Both the position numbers and the translations under genes were made by a program. From Liolophura sinensis (taxonomy: Eukaryota > Mollusca > Polyplacophora > Chitonida > Chitonidae), in NCBI RefSeq assembly GCF_032854445.1, contig NC_088301.1, forward strand, positions 35,701,187-35,761,186: DNA of 60,000 nt, in the 5' to 3' direction. A model generated the notes under the pieces. The model made no database searches and was not told the DNA's origin. It saw only the letters and a program-made list of their open reading frames with translations. This document shows, piece by piece, positions 1-14,346 of the stretch. Each line of letters begins with the position of its first letter. The first letter of the stretch is position 1.

Positions 1-1933
1 CGGATGTTCTTCCTGAATTGTTTAATGTTAAATCCAGCAACGGATATTTAGCGTAACACTTACAGGGTACCGCAGATGTTTTGTATGGATAGAGCTGTAT
101 AGGGTGGATCCAGAGGTACAATGTACAGCTTGTTGTTTGCTTTATGGACACTGTTTCCTTGGACCCAAGGGATGTGGTATTTCAACATGCAAAGGATAGT
201 TTCACTAAAGCAACATTACTTATATACGCAAGGACTGGGATGAGAATTCGGGATACAATGATTTACAGATCAATGAACTGGCTGAAATGCTACATATTGC
301 CTGGTATACATTTCATTCAGACAAATAAACATTCACTCATTCAAGTCAGAGTTTTCTGAGTTTGCATTTTAAAAAAATTATGTCGACTGCATGTGCCTGC
401 TACAAGCGTCCACGTCAAACAACAGAAGTAAGGAGTTATAAACAGCGGAGTGGTCTAGAATGTCGTGCTACGTATACATTTGTAAGTCTAACCTGAAACC
501 TTAGCGGAATGACTTTCTGTTCAAAACAAAAACCTTTATAAACATTTACACCTACAGTTCTAATATACTTGCAATCATACAAGCCAAACAATGGTCCCCC
601 AATAATTTTCGATGACAAATTAAGCAGCATCCTCACTGATCAATCTACGTCTTTAGGCCTAGTTGTTTTCGGGAATGTGCACGTGAAAGAAGAATCAGAA
701 TTTCTTCTGATAGATTCAGCTGTGTTCAGTTAGATTCAGCTAGAGGTCATCGAGTCTTCTAATAAAATCTAGTGCATCTAACTTGCAGAACGGAAACGCA
801 TCTCCGATTGTCATAAGGAATATTACACATCCTCTTTTGTGCCTTTGGCATAATATACGAGTTTTATTAGCAGTACAATTAACGTATGACTATTAGATTT
901 ACTCTCTGTTTCAGAAAGTAAATATTAAAAAAATGTGACTTTCACTTGTTTATCTAAAATTAATAAACTCATCTGTCTGAATAGACATGCACTAGCATTC
1001 ATTATTTTGCAATTTGTGTACATTTCAGCCGTTCAGGTGTAAATCAAAATCGATATATTGGCAAAGAAAATGTGACCTTCTCAGTCCACAATTTATGTGA
1101 ATGCTAAAATAGTAACATCGAGAATTCTGCTTCTAAAAGCTTTGTTTTGGCTAATATTTTAAGTCAGGAGATTCGCCAGGTTGCGGAAGAAATGGGGTGG
1201 TTTACTCAGGGAACCTCAGTTTTATCCACCGATAAATCTGCCCATTGTGAAAAAGTCTTCAGTATGGACGGAATGGTTCATCCTCGTTTATTCACAGAGG
1301 AAATCTCAGTCTAAGAATTTAAATTACCACATTTTAGGGTGCTATGTTACAATCTCATTTAGGAGTTCTAATTTACTATGCAGCTAACTTCACGCCATGT
1401 CCAAGGCCAAAAAGTTTCTTGGGCGTTCAAAGAAATTCCACAATCTGTTGCCATATGATTCTTGACTCATAATTATTCCATTAAATAGTTTTACACCTTA
1501 GTTATTTTGTAACTAGCAGGTGGACTAAGCACCCCGATTCCTCGTCCCTCTGCACTGTTTTAATGTGACTATACGACAAATGTGATGACAACACAACATG
1601 TTGACTAATTCTAGGCGTCTAATAAATGGCAAATGACATAACTTCATTTTTTACCTAGTTCTGCTTAAGCCATGGTGGTAGGGAACCTGTAATTTGCTAC
1701 TATTTATGCATTTACATGAATGGTTAGAGTAAGACCCTGGCTTTTACCTCAGTGTTTCTCAAGCATCACACGTGTCTGTAATCTGAGGGTAACAAAGGAA
1801 TCTGAAATGTTTCAGTGTTATAATATAATATTGGAAAATCCACTTACACAAACAAAATCCAGTAATCATCCACAATGACAGTGGTATAATTTCCATACGA
1901 TCCGCCTGTTTTACACGTTAACCATACTCTGTT
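1..1933. other. Non-coding stretch, no gene recognised
   Basis: AT-rich sequence in which only short chance frames are open. None is bounded by convincing splice sites or resembles a known family. The one structured part is a weak SINE-core-like fragment near 1178-1282, listed separately. Confidence 0.6.
1178..1282 (+). repeat. SINE-core-like degenerate fragment
   Basis: The order of motifs (GGTTGCGGA, then GGGTGGTTTACTC, then TTTTATCCACC, then GATAA) resembles the central part of the tRNA-derived SINE seen more clearly at 1934-2150, 22822-23080 and 38272-38428. It has no tRNA-like head, no tail and no target-site duplication. It may be an old or variant copy, or coincidence. Confidence 0.28.
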
Positions 1934-2150
1934 TGAGGCCTCCATGTTCTGGTAGTTATTAAACCTCCGTAACCGAGAGACTTTCACCAACGCAATCGTT
2001 GTGAGTTCAAGTCCAGTTTATGCAACCCTGCGGATGGTCGTGCTTTTTTCAGGGCTCTTAATTCCGGGTTTCCTCCACCATAATGTTGGCCGCCGTCGTA
2101 TGTGAAATATTCTAGAGCAAGGCGTAAATAACTTTAACCAAATAAACCAA
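1934..2150 (+). mobile_element. tRNA-derived SINE, degraded copy
   Basis: This plus-strand copy has a tRNA-like 5' head (GAGGCCTCC near 1935 and a B-box-like GAGTTCAAGTCCAG near 2005). A core follows with CCCTGCGGATGGTCGTG and GGCCGCCGTCGTATGTGAAA, and the 3' end has AAGGCGTAAATAAC. The same core is on the minus strand at 22822-23080 and 38272-38428, which shows a dispersed family. Internal deletions and substitutions are frequent, so it is old. The assignment of the head to a tRNA promoter is inference from the B-box. Confidence 0.72.
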
Positions 2151-3982
2151 CTTCATTGTTTTTGTTTAAGGTAAGACTATATCTCACATTTATTGGAAAG
2201 CACAGACGAAAAGTTTAGAGCTATATGCTATAAACGCGAACATGATGTCAGTATCAGTATAAGTATCAGTGAACAAATCTTAGACGTTAACCGGGGAGCT
2301 ATTTGTTTAAAGTTTAATGTGACGTAATTATGTGCTATTCCTCATGAAGATTTAGTTCAACGCCTAATTAAGCCCATCGTTTCTGTGTTTCCAAAAGGAG
2401 ATCATTCCATCAGGAAGGCCAGAGCTGACAGTACGATAAGCGTATCTAGTCGAATTTAGTTTGAGACATCCTTGTGATTTTGGCCAGTCAGTGAAATGTG
2501 GTCACATGCCATTTTTAGCAAGAAAACTTTTTAGGAAACCAATCTTGCAATGTTGGAAACTCTGTTAGAGTGACGCAATAAAAACTTGAAAAATGTCACT
2601 ATATTATTCAATAGTTTCAGTTAGCCTAAACTGTGGCAGTTTAGGAGTTTGAAGGAGTTTAGAAGTCAGAAGTTTGGCATTTTTTTTTTGTTTGTTTAAA
2701 CGCGTAATGTTATTGGTCACATAGGGTTAAACTAATTGAATACATGTATCTTTCTGGTATCAGTGGTAAATAAACGAAGCCAAAATTTTTCTCTTGGATG
2801 CCTATCTTAACCAACATACTTATTACGTTTAATGCAATACATAGTTAACCATCAATACTGAAAGTAGAGGGCTAGTTATGTAATAAATTAACTGATTCAA
2901 TAATTTTAAAACTATGTACAGCTCAGCTTAATTCATCAAAATGTTCCCGGAGTCGTAATGACCCACTGGAAGTGAATTCTTTTCTAGGAAAGCTCTGGAT
3001 GCTGTGCTAACTACATGTAGCCATATCGGCTATGAAAGGTACTGACTTTGCATTTTGGCCAAAGCACTCCCCAACACCGGCTTGTGTCACTAGATAATAA
3101 ATGGGACCGGTTGTCAGTTGTGTACGCCAGATCCAAACACGGGATCGAGTTCATGGTGTAAGTGATCTGTGGAGTCCTCCACTTGCACACGACCGGTTAT
3201 AAATGACATTCTGCTGTTTTCAACGCTTTAGAGAAGTACACTGAAAATGTTTGCTTGCCCGTGGACATTTCCCTCTTCAGAAGTGTATCCAGTTTTATCT
3301 ATATAGGTACACAAATATGTTGTCAGCACGGCTCTGAAATACCCGAAATAAATGGCCAAATGCGCCGCTGTATCGTTTCTGTAGCGGTCATATTACGATA
3401 TGTGGTCAGAGTTGGGTTGGAGGGGGGCAAGGAGAAGATAAATTCTGTCATTATGGCATAACATGATTAGTAAATTTACTAAACTTTGGCTCGTTTCCAA
3501 AGAGAAAGCGCTATATAATTGCATTTCATTGTTACTTTACAACACAGATCCGTCGACATGCCCACAGATTTGCCTTCAGTTTTGACACGAATTTAAATAT
3601 GGATACATTAATCATCGTGTCACAATTACCCTCTGTCCACTCCCTCGTGTCACACGTTAACTTGGAGTGTCATGTTTAGACGTAAGGCGATAAACTTGCG
3701 AAAGTCATGTGTGAAAAAGTTCAAGTTATCCAACCTGATATACTCTCCAATGGCTTGTTACTTATCGCGAGCCGCAATTTGCTTCACACTACCAAAGACA
3801 AGAAGAATCTAACAACTGGAACAAAGTTCTTGGAACCCGCAAGTAAGAAAGGATATGGAAAAACTTCGTGACGAACCTAAATACAATCATATAACTATCC
3901 AGAACCATCCGTTTGTCAGTTAGGTACAGCCAGGATTATTTGGTTCCATTTGCTATATTAAAAAAAGCAACACTATATGAAA

Positions 3983-3983
<1 letters not shown>

Positions 3984-4045
<62 letters not shown>
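3984..4045. repeat. (AT)n microsatellite
   Basis: An almost uninterrupted run of about 30 AT units. It lies in non-coding DNA and is expected to vary in length between individuals. Confidence 0.97.
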
Positions 4046-4048
<3 letters not shown>

Positions 4049-4324
4049 TCTGTATAGAAAACGGTATTCTTTAAGTATTATTGGTGATAATGGTTGTGTC
4101 TAAGAGGCACCTGACAGTTGTAGATTTTAACTCCTTTGGCACGAAGGAAGGGAGTAATCAGATCCGTCTTGACTTTACCCAAATATCAGCGCCACGTTAA
4201 ACTCTTCCTTGCACGGATTATTACAGAAGTCCAAGTATTGAATCAAGTACTGAATCTGGCCTGAGCTCTGGCATAATAGGGCCTCAATGAGAACGCTGTG
4301 AGTTGTTGAGAATTTATTTCGTGT

Positions 4325-4372
4325 CTTGGTTGGCTTTTTACGCCGTAATATTCCGCCTATATGGCGACAGAT
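4325..4372 (-). mobile_element. SINE 3'-end fragment
   Basis: The string TTGGCTTTTTACGCCGTAATATTC followed by GGCGACA (read on the plus strand) matches the 3' end of the SINE family as seen at 22822 and 38272, with an internal deletion. Only about 45 bp survive. Confidence 0.4.
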
Positions 4373-6189
4373 AGGTTAAGTTTATCAGCTAGGGAAACCA
4401 AACAATCGCCAAATCTCTACAGATAACTTTTGCATGGTTTCAAAGTGGCCCTGGCGGAACCAAGGGGAGGTGTTCAGAGTATCTTTGCTGCATCGGAATG
4501 TATGAAAGTTACGAGTCATCCATTCTCTTTGTGTTTGTCAAGAAAGCGGTTAAGTGGTAAGAGACTATGCCAGGTACCTTTCAAATGCATAAAATTCAGC
4601 CCATAATAGAGAATCACTCAATGAACATCACTTTCAGGTACTATTACTTATCCTTTACAGACCTATAGTGGAAATGGTTACGCGGTTTACACGATACACC
4701 TTTTTTCGTCTCTTTTCAGTTGGCTTCCACTTAACTGCGTCATTTGCATTTCTTTTTAGTTTAAACCTTTTTAAATTCCTATCATTAGAGTACTAAAAGT
4801 GGATGCAGACTGATGTTTGGGGTGAGTGAGGTGATAACAGATTTGCATTCTAATGCCCAACATGTGTTTGGAAAAGATACGGTTTTTCCATGCAAGGTAA
4901 AAGTGTGTATGTTGAAATATTTTCCCAATCTGAGATGCCTACAATGCATTAAACTAAAAGCTTTATTATAACGATTCCCGGCGGAGAGCTTTGTATTTGA
5001 CATTTTTCGAAAACCATCAGTTTGACAGTTCGCCAAATGGTGAGAACATATGTTAGGGAACGGTGTCTATGGACATGGTGTACAAACCCTGCGGTGGTCC
5101 TCCTTTTTGGAGTAATTTCCTGTTCGAATTTATTCAAACTGAGTGAATTTCCCCATCCAGTTCTCTGTCGCGAGGCCCGAATTGTTGGACACCGAAAATC
5201 TTGAAGCGATTATGGGTTGGTGGCATGAGCGCAATTTTAGTTAGTTTTGAGTGATATGTCCACGTGCAAGCGGCTATTTCACATTTGGTTCAACTCTGAT
5301 TCCTTCCGCCATCGACAAAACGAAGTCATGATCTTTTGACCACAATCTGCACGCCATATGCAAAGTAAATAAAATAAATATGTAAAGTATGCAATTTTAT
5401 TTTCATAGGGCGGCGGCTATTGCATTAATGAGACACAAAAAAGAAACCTTGTGTAGTGATTTGTTTCGGAGCAGTTTAGACTTTCAAAAGTAAACTGAGT
5501 CGTTTTGAGCGATCGAGTTTCCAATGAATCGTTTCAAATCCAGGTGGTCTTAACGTATACGGACACACTTGCATATATATGATCAAACTTGTGGAAAGCC
5601 GGGATGCTTCTCTACAACTCATGAAAGTTTCTCTAAACTCATGGACAACCAGTATAAACAAATACGAGTTTCTAGTGCATGACTTATTTGCTTAGCGTAC
5701 AACCAACGAAGTAAAACACATTTTATATAGGTTAAAGAAAGAAAAGAATCCGATATATAGGCCAGAGTTTATGTATTGCAAGTTTGGTTTAATCTTGTCA
5801 TACATTTAAAATACCTGAATTTGCGTGTTATTTTAAATAATGAAAACCGGTTCATATTAAGGCTATACTTGGGAAAACCCTTCAGTACCATATAGCGTAG
5901 GTGATGCACAGATAAGGTTTCTGATATATACTAGCTAAGGGGTAAATTTATTTCATGAAATGTTATTACCACAGAAGCCAATAAAAGCATGTTGACCTAT
6001 TGTATAAAAGCAGAATGAAGTAAATATGAAAAAAAATTACATATTTTAATGTTTTTTTCCTGGTTGAGTAGCACTAATGGTTAACATGGTTGCAATTAAA
6101 CTTTCCTCTGTTACATGCCTACATGTGGATATCTGTGTGCGTAATGTATACGGATGTATTACTATAAAAATATTAGACGAAAGCTACAT

Positions 6190-6204
6190 ATATAGCTTCG
6201 AAAG

Positions 6205-6274
<70 letters not shown>
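6190..6274. repeat. Small palindrome followed by (AT)n microsatellite
   Basis: A perfect 9-bp inverted repeat (ATATAGCTT, 3-nt loop, AAGCTATAT) at 6190-6210 runs directly into about 33 AT units ending near 6274. The tract is self-complementary and creates long artificial open frames in both directions. Confidence 0.95.
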
Positions 6275-6278
<4 letters not shown>

Positions 6279-8201
6279 ATGCCCGTGTATGCATTGTTTG
6301 ATAGATGCCCACACCTGATCGCACTGATAGCTACTCACCTGTCGACGGGTAAATAGGTGTACCTGACTTTTGTAAGATAATGCTGTCGAAACGATGGCAA
6401 TAGAATTAATCCATGCAAAAGCGCTTTTTTCTGCCACAAAGTATATGATATGAACTATCATTCAAGTATATCCAGTTACAGTTTGTATCTTCAGCTGTTA
6501 ACTAGTCTTGTCTAGATATCCCTTTATTTTTGCTCATTTTCCCTTTTGCCTACGCTTGCATCTGAAGTTCAGACAGATGTTTGCCTTTAAACTAACAGTG
6601 ATATATGAATCCATAATTTGGACATTTAATGCCTGCATCTATACATAAATGAAGTTGAGTTGCAAGTTATTATTTCTTCTTTCTTTTTCAATACTAGTAT
6701 CTTCAATATGTTTGTACAGTTTAATTTGTTTTAGTGTGATTTAAATTAGACTGGATCTTAATACTGGAGCAATGTATATTATAGTCATTTGTCTGAAATA
6801 AATTCGCTCGTTTTAAGCTAGGATGTTTTTTTTTTTTTTTTGGCAATAACCCTGACATCTGATAAAGGAAACATTATAAATATAAAGGCAAGTTTTAATT
6901 GTGACTTAATTAGTCAAATATATTGAAACTGACCGACAATGAAAAGTCTGACTTTAATTAATGATTTGTTGTCACCGAACGCAATCCTATACTTTCGTGA
7001 ACATAAAAAAAAAATCATCAGTAGAATTTGATCATATAGTCTTAGTTTCCCAAATTGTTTCCATTTGTTCTAGTATTTTTCTATCAGATGTAATAAAATG
7101 TATACTTTCAGTGTTAATCAGTGGAACGTATAATTTAAGTGTGTTGCATTTCCAAACAAGGACAACATGTATATAAGTACATCACATCCGAATTAAATTA
7201 ATTATATTTCTCTTAGAACGGGACTCTTTTTCAATTTAAGGACCTCGGAGATGAAAATATAGCAATATACAACGTGAACAATTAACAATTTACCGCTACA
7301 GGCCGCTTTGATTGTTATTTAGAGGGAGAAACACATTGAATTTTATAGAACTATTAGCCAACGTTTCCAAGCTTGAACAAAGAGGGACAATTTCCTCTAA
7401 AATCGACTTTTCCGTACAGCAAGAAATTTTGCACGCATTCAATCTCCTTGCTAAACGATATTTTCTTTCCTTAGATGAGGCTGTCTAACTGGAAACGTGA
7501 CCCATCTTACACTGATAGCACTAATAGTGGGGAAAATTAAGGAATAGCCCGTACCTAATCAAGCCCATTTTTCCTTAAGTAAACACAAGCTAATTGATTC
7601 CAAACTCTTAACCCTGGCTTCCACAAAAGAGGCGGCACAACCGCAGTCATCTTCTTTGCTTATTAGAATTGGGTTGTGAGGGTAATTGTTCGTCTGATGG
7701 CAATTCGGTGGCGCGTTCTCGGCACTCGCCGTTTACCAAAACTATCGCATTGGAGCCGGTTGTTTATGAAACATTTACACAACGTCATAAGTACTTACGA
7801 AAAAGACTACAACCAGTTCTGTATTTTTTAAACAAAATTTCTGATTCTGTATATTTTCTCCACATCGGGAAAACATGTAATCTTTATAAACTAGGAAAAT
7901 AATAGGAAAAATAAGTAATGGTTTCAGGTAAATACAGTATCGTATGAAAGTATGTAGTATAAAATGCAAGTGGTATTTTATGTTGCTGTGGTTGAAATTC
8001 GCGTGTTTAATACATTAGCTACATAACTGAAAATTAACCTTTCATTTGTGATTAGCATACAAATGATTAATAGACGTCAGAATTGTGAATATACGAAATT
8101 GCAAAAGTCTGAATTTCCATTCCCTATGTAAATCTTTTGACTAAATCCTAAACAATTATTTCACATTTTTTCCTATCACATTCGATTTCCATTTTTCATT
8201 T

Positions 8202-8474
8202 AAAGGTGTACTGTCAGACTTCAGCCCATTTCAATTCATTTAATTTTTGTTTCGGCAGACCTTAGCCAAACAGCGTTAGCCTGTATTTCAAGCAGAGGGA
8301 CAGCGTAGATTGATACATAACTTAAACACATTTGTGTAATTGGGCGAGTCTTTGAACCCATCACAGACGTCGTTAAGAACACAACAAAACGCTCTTGCAG
8401 AGCGGGCGCCAGAGCTCTTTGTTTGTCCTTGTGATTTTCCCCTGTCAACAGAATTAGTCTGAAGGTCCGCCTTT
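8202..8474. mobile_element. MITE-like element with terminal inverted repeats
   Basis: The left end AAAGGTGTACTGTCAGACT and the inverted right end AAAGGCGGACCTTCAGACT agree at 15 of 19 positions and enclose about 273 bp with no coding capacity. No clear target-site duplication flanks them, so the element is either old or misbounded. A non-autonomous DNA transposon is the best reading. Confidence 0.4.
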
Positions 8475-11400
8475 CAGCGCAGTGGTTCCCGCCCCATTCC
8501 GAGCCTCCCTACGGGCTAGTAATCTGACGGTATGGTCACTCAGCACGTCGGTCGATGGAAGGTCCTTCCAAGTCTAGGTGGACTGTCGCCGGCATCGCTG
8601 TCCATTCTATACTCAAATGTTTGTTTTACACCGGCGGTTAATAGAAGAGTAATTTATTTTCACGGTAACACAATCTGAGTTTAAAAGGTATCGCATATAT
8701 CTGGCCACAAAATGCTCTAAACTTTTAGCCACAAATACAAAGGCTTAAAACACGATATAACACTGACCATCCAAGTGATAAGACGATTTTGTGGTTGCCT
8801 GGCAACTGGATTGCAATGATCGGAATTGTGCAAAGTAATGTGCGGCGCTAGGTGTCTGTAAAAACATGTAATCTTGGATGATAAATTATATTATTAACAA
8901 ATGTGTTTCACCAACATTCATAAATAATGGCAAATTCTCGAAGGATTTTAAAGCTGTAACGTATTGCATATAGACTTACATTGTGTCATTAAAAAAATGT
9001 GCACTAAATCGTTCATGCTATGTAAGCCGGAGTTATGTCCCTTAATGTATTTTCGATTTCAGCAATATTGAGGAGTCAAGACCTGCTTAACCTACAGCCA
9101 CCCATAGCTCCTAAACAGTGTATGCAGTCATGAGTTCAAATCAGGAATGTATTTGCACCCTAAGCATTAGGATATCAAAAAATATCCTAAAAATGCCACG
9201 CCCGTTCGATGAGAATAAAAAGCAATAGATCTGCCATTACGTTACAAACAACGATATTTCTTTAAACTTGCTAGATGCCTAAATGTCATACATATACAGT
9301 ATACCACAAATCGAATTAATTGCTAGATCAGAGGAATTATTCGTGAAATAATCGATCAGTCAATCAACACAAAAACAACCATGTGACAAGATGAGTGTTT
9401 TAAGTTAGCACCCCGATTCAGTTCCAGAGCCATTGATGTTCATATATGTGCATGCCAGAACGCTGTACTCATAATGTCTGTTCTGTCATTTGATGTTTAG
9501 CATCATCAGTAGTTTTACTCTACAGGCGGGATTAATATTGATGAGAGTTTCAAAGATTGGGTTTATCAGACTGCTGACTACAGTTCTTAAACATGTGTCA
9601 TATTGTGCATTTATATTTGTCTGCGTCTTTAGAGTTTAAATGCTGCATTTCACCTTATTTATAAAATCAACCGCTTTATGTCAATAGTAAGTGTGTGGTC
9701 AGATCATTTATTTTGCCTAACTGACAGCATTTGGTGAAGTTTCAGGAAGTCTTTTACTTATTGATGATATATTTTGTTTCTCGTGCTTCACAGACTTTTT
9801 TGAAACTGTTGCCGACGTCCGCAAATCCTTCTAAAACCAGTTAACATTACTAAGCTATACTATAATTTAGAAAATCTTTATTTAATTTGCATTAGAGTTC
9901 TTAATGCAGAATTCTCAAGGTTTTGATTTGTTGTACTATTTTACACGTGGAATCAGTTGCTCTTCATTCAAACCTTCCGCCTAATTTATATAGAGTAAAC
10001 CCTTATTTATTAACCGAATCCTCAAACCAATTCACAACTGGCAACGTTATACGTTTGGTCAACGTTCTAGGAACCTATATTTTGTTATGAAAATTATTTT
10101 TATGAAACTAATTTGAAACCATTCATATTTAGTTGTTTGATATAGATTTGTTACATGTTATAGCACCCCATTATCGTTCAAGAACTGTTATTGTGTATTA
10201 TTCGAATCCATCTGGGATAATATACAGTCACCACCAGCGAAAGCACATACTTGTTTCAAGAACCTATCATACAATATATGGAATGTTACATTGCCTGTTA
10301 TTCACATTCCTCTGAATATAAAAATCATACAGAATCATAAAGAGTTGGATGTGTAAAATCAGTTATGCTTTATAAAGTTTCCTTAAAAACTTGAGAGCCA
10401 TAAAATGAAATATAATATAGGCTGTGTAACGCGTGTGCTTGGAGTGTTACCACGTCTAGTATTTGCAACCCACAAATATTCTTACAACTAACTATCAAAA
10501 CTATTACTGTTGCCCGATATAACGTTACTACAGCTGTATTTTAAGGGCGAACTTTGTGGTTAATTACTTCATTCCTCCTGGGTTTAATTAATATCTTACC
10601 CATGAGATGACAGGCGCTTGGTAAATTCAGACAGAGTTTGTTACAAACATGGTTTCACAGCTTTCCTTTTCACAAGGACGTGAGAATAAAAGCACACGTC
10701 AGTTGAGGACTCATGGAAATGAATTATTTTCCTAATATTATTGTCAAATGAATGACACTTTGGTGTCTTTTAGCGCACAGGCAGCTTGTCAATATTTCCA
10801 TTTTCGCAACATGACAACAAAACAGCGAACAATCGCCACTCATTAATTAGGCGTGGGGCTAATTTCCTGGTCCTGCGGTCCGGTTTGTCGGTCGACCGAT
10901 AGCTACAAAGGCGCGAGATACCCTCAGACATTCCCTCACCCACAGGTCTGTATAGACACACGGATATTGTTCCTTAAGAAGAGGAAATCGGGTTTTTTTC
11001 CTGAACGCTTTCCATATGATTGATTCTATGTTTGATGGTTACTCAGAACGAGTTACGCATGGTACTGTTCCACTGTGTGCGTTCTTAAATATGACAAGGC
11101 AGGTTAATATTCTTCCTGGAACCGGCTGTGCGTTGACTTATAGGTCAAATGCTTGGTTCTTTACTCTGTGTAATTCAGAACATACCCTAAAAATTCCTTC
11201 TTGTAATTCATTTGTTCTTTCACTCGTCTCAAAAGCACGCACTAAGCTGGTGACAAATACTCCTGATTAAGCAGAGCTCAATATATCCATGTAGCTGCAT
11301 TTTTCTCACTTATACGATACTTCATATTACAAAATTGTAATAAATGCAATTGTATATTTGCAAAAGCATGCAAGTTTTAGTTGTGTAACCAAAACAGTGG

Positions 11401-14346
11401 AATTGATCTTCAGGAAGGTTTGAATTGTCTTGACACTTTTTAATGGGTATTATCTGTCCTTCTTGAGAACATTAGGACGGTATCAGTAAAACGTATAATT
11501 CTTGCAGTGTTGTATGGCTGGATTTTGAACTGATTGATACACATTGCATCAAACTATTCAGTGTGTGTATGGGCCGATCATGTTCAGGTCTGTTCTTTAT
11601 ACACAACACTTTGCACATCTTAGCAGATTTAGTACAGAAATGCATCAATACAAAGTACGTGAATATGTGGTGTTTGAAACAGCAAATAAACAGATCGTTA
11701 TGTCGACAACATGTGTCAAATATCCTCGATCCAGTATCTCGGTAAAGTAAACCCTAAAGCATTTGCTATATAATGCAATTTGGGGTTGCCAGCAAATCGT
11801 TTAAGATTTACACGTCTGCTCGAAGAATACAGCTATTTAGGTTTCATAGTAATGACACACGCATTCTGTCGCGTTTCCTTCTAACGTCACGTATTAATTT
11901 GTAAGTCTATAAAGGTGAGAAACTTGTTACGTGCTGATTTCAATGAGTGCTCTCCCAAGAACAGCAAAACTCACTCTATGACCGCTAGCTGCTTAGCTCG
12001 TGTCTCCGTGGATACCACCTCAGTTAACTGCGCCAAAAAGGCGGGATACTTATTTCCGGTATGGCACAGTGGCGGCGCTCTACTGCTTCCGGTTTACGTG
12101 ATGGCTTCAGCTTGGTCAGTCAGGCTGATGACAATATCCATTTCTGGTCGTATTATATCATTTATGGCAATAGGATGCTACAATCCGGGAACATTTTGCA
12201 AAGAAATGTCTGTAGATCTCCGCAATTTACACTGACTCGCCCGCCATTGTCCATGCCTTCAATTACCCGCTGAAACTGGAAGAAATATTTCTCTTTTGTT
12301 TGTTTGTTTGTTTTGCGTCAATATACATGTAGATACAAGTACGCAAGATAAATTAAGTGAACATAAAACTAGGGATTAATATTATTGGAGAACATTTAAA
12401 TTCATTACATATGTTTATATGCTGTTGTCATATTTTATCGATGTGAACTCATGCTGTTAAGTGTAACGCTACTTTAAACAGATATGAATGTCTACTCAGG
12501 ATTATGACATATATTATTTAAACTTTAGATCACGGAAATAGGTGAACTCTTTCCATTATTTATATTACTTTTATTTAATGTGGCTTCTCAGTTAATTCTG
12601 TGCTTTCAAATATAAGTAGAAAATCTGAAAATTAATCCTCGAAGAACTTGCACTATGCCCTTATATTCGTAAGAGCTTGTGAAACCACAGCAAGCTTGAC
12701 CCTAAAGACCTTTTTTAATGGTTGTATCCTTCAGTGTAGGACCAACCTTGTGGAATATCGATCCCAAAGGCAGCTAGTGTAACGTCGCCGCTTCTGCCAA
12801 CTTTTGTCCCATATTGAATAGACGTGTGAGAGGCATGATCGAGGCACAGGAAATAATATCCACTCCTAATTCATCGTGTGGGTTTCAAAATTCTAGCCTT
12901 CGTGAGAGCCCAGCTTTTGTTTCCATTATAGTCTTAGTTAACTTTGGGTTCTCTTCCATTCTAAAGTCTGCCCCCTTTTTATCTCAAGTTATTCTGCGAG
13001 TAACTGTTCCGTCTGCAAATGCATTTGTGTCACCTCGGTGTTAACTCTCTTGGAACCAGTTTGACGAATCCTGTCAATTTCTATAGATCCCCTTATATCG
13101 ATGGAAGTTTGAAAATCTTTGTCAATTCTAAAAGGTATGGCCCATCTGTGTACACAGTGTTTGGGATCAAAACCAATATATTAAGTGTTTCTCAGTTGCA
13201 AAAACTCCTGTGACTGATCTGTAATAATTTATAACTGACTAATGTCACTCACAGCAGGCAATTTAAAGAACGATATTTTCCTTTCAAGCATTAAATGGAA
13301 GAATTATAATATCTTGAATGCTATCTCTATTTAAAATGGATCTCGGCAAGGTAAAGCGGTCCACATGCATACTGGCCACTGCTCTCTCTACAACATGCGT
13401 TCTGCATGTAGACCTACAGTATCAAATACACGCACGCACATTAATGTGTACCGTCCATTCACCTCTTTGTGAACATTATTTTTAACGTGTTCAGAATCCT
13501 ATTTGAGATTTGTTAAAAATTAAATTTGGATTTAAAAGTCTAAATTTAATGTTGCAGGGAATGAATGAATGAGTATGGTTTATCTTCAATAGACAATATT
13601 TCAGCCATATATAGGCCGCTATATATACTCTCCAAAACCCACTTTAATAAAATTCAAAATATTTACATTTTTGTGTTCTAGAGATACACAACTGGTGCAC
13701 TTGAAGAAAAACTTGTATATTGTACATACTGCTGTGTATCTCTAGTATACAGAAGTCTAGATGTTGCATTTTGCTACGGTTGTGTGGTTTGTACCTGTGG
13801 TAAATAGATAAACACACAACTGTAAGAAGGACATGTATGATGCCGGATGACTGAATGTACTATACGTGTATGGAAGCCTGTGTATATATAGATAAAAGAT
13901 TCATCTAAATACGAAGCTAAGTGAAAAAATATACATATATATTAATGCAATGAATAGTTACAGGGAACGAGAAGTTTTTTTTTTTTTGGCGTGTCGGACG
14001 GTAATCAGACCCCGTCTTATAACCAGTGTCTCTGAAAGTTCAATCTGGCATGGTCATGTGTAGTGTTGACTCAGTTTTGGTCAGGCGCAAGACATCTGCC
14101 GTTGAGGTCATGAATGGATACGCTTACCTTTATCCATACTGATTCCCAACAATGTTAATCTCTCTAACCACTATTTTGCCCAAATGCGCACTTCTCGAGA
14201 AAATTGTTCGAGGAATTAATACCCAGTAACTCAATTCGATCTCAGACTGTGTACAAACTGTGTTAATTGTAACGGGCGATTCGGTTACAGTATCTCACAG
14301 TTTGTCCAAAAGATCACGACAAGTGTTCTTTTTGGATTCTTTCCAG
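8475..14346. other. Non-coding stretch, no gene supported
   Basis: AT-rich, with many short frames and no recognisable domain. Two GC-richer patches (11.9-12.3 kb and 12.7-13.2 kb) were translated in all frames. Each gives short plausible peptides but no consistent frame or family, so no gene is called. A (TTTG)n stretch lies at about 12297-12313. Confidence 0.55.

Larger units (their letters stand above)
2151..8201. other. Non-coding stretch with AT microsatellites
   Basis: I see no supported exon on either strand. The contents I can name are a SINE tail fragment at 4325-4372, AT dinucleotide runs at 3984-4045 and 6206-6274, and a T-run near 6825. The open frames across 6077-6461 are created by the AT repeat and should not be called genes. 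Confidence 0.6.

Noticed and set aside
6077-6461. Overlapping frames on both strands with long Ile-Tyr repeats
   Set aside because: Produced by the AT microsatellite.
12700-13213. Minus-strand fragments such as LCLDHASHTSIQYG suggesting a decayed gene
   Set aside because: No single frame is maintained and no family is recognised; plus-strand frames of equal length are also present.
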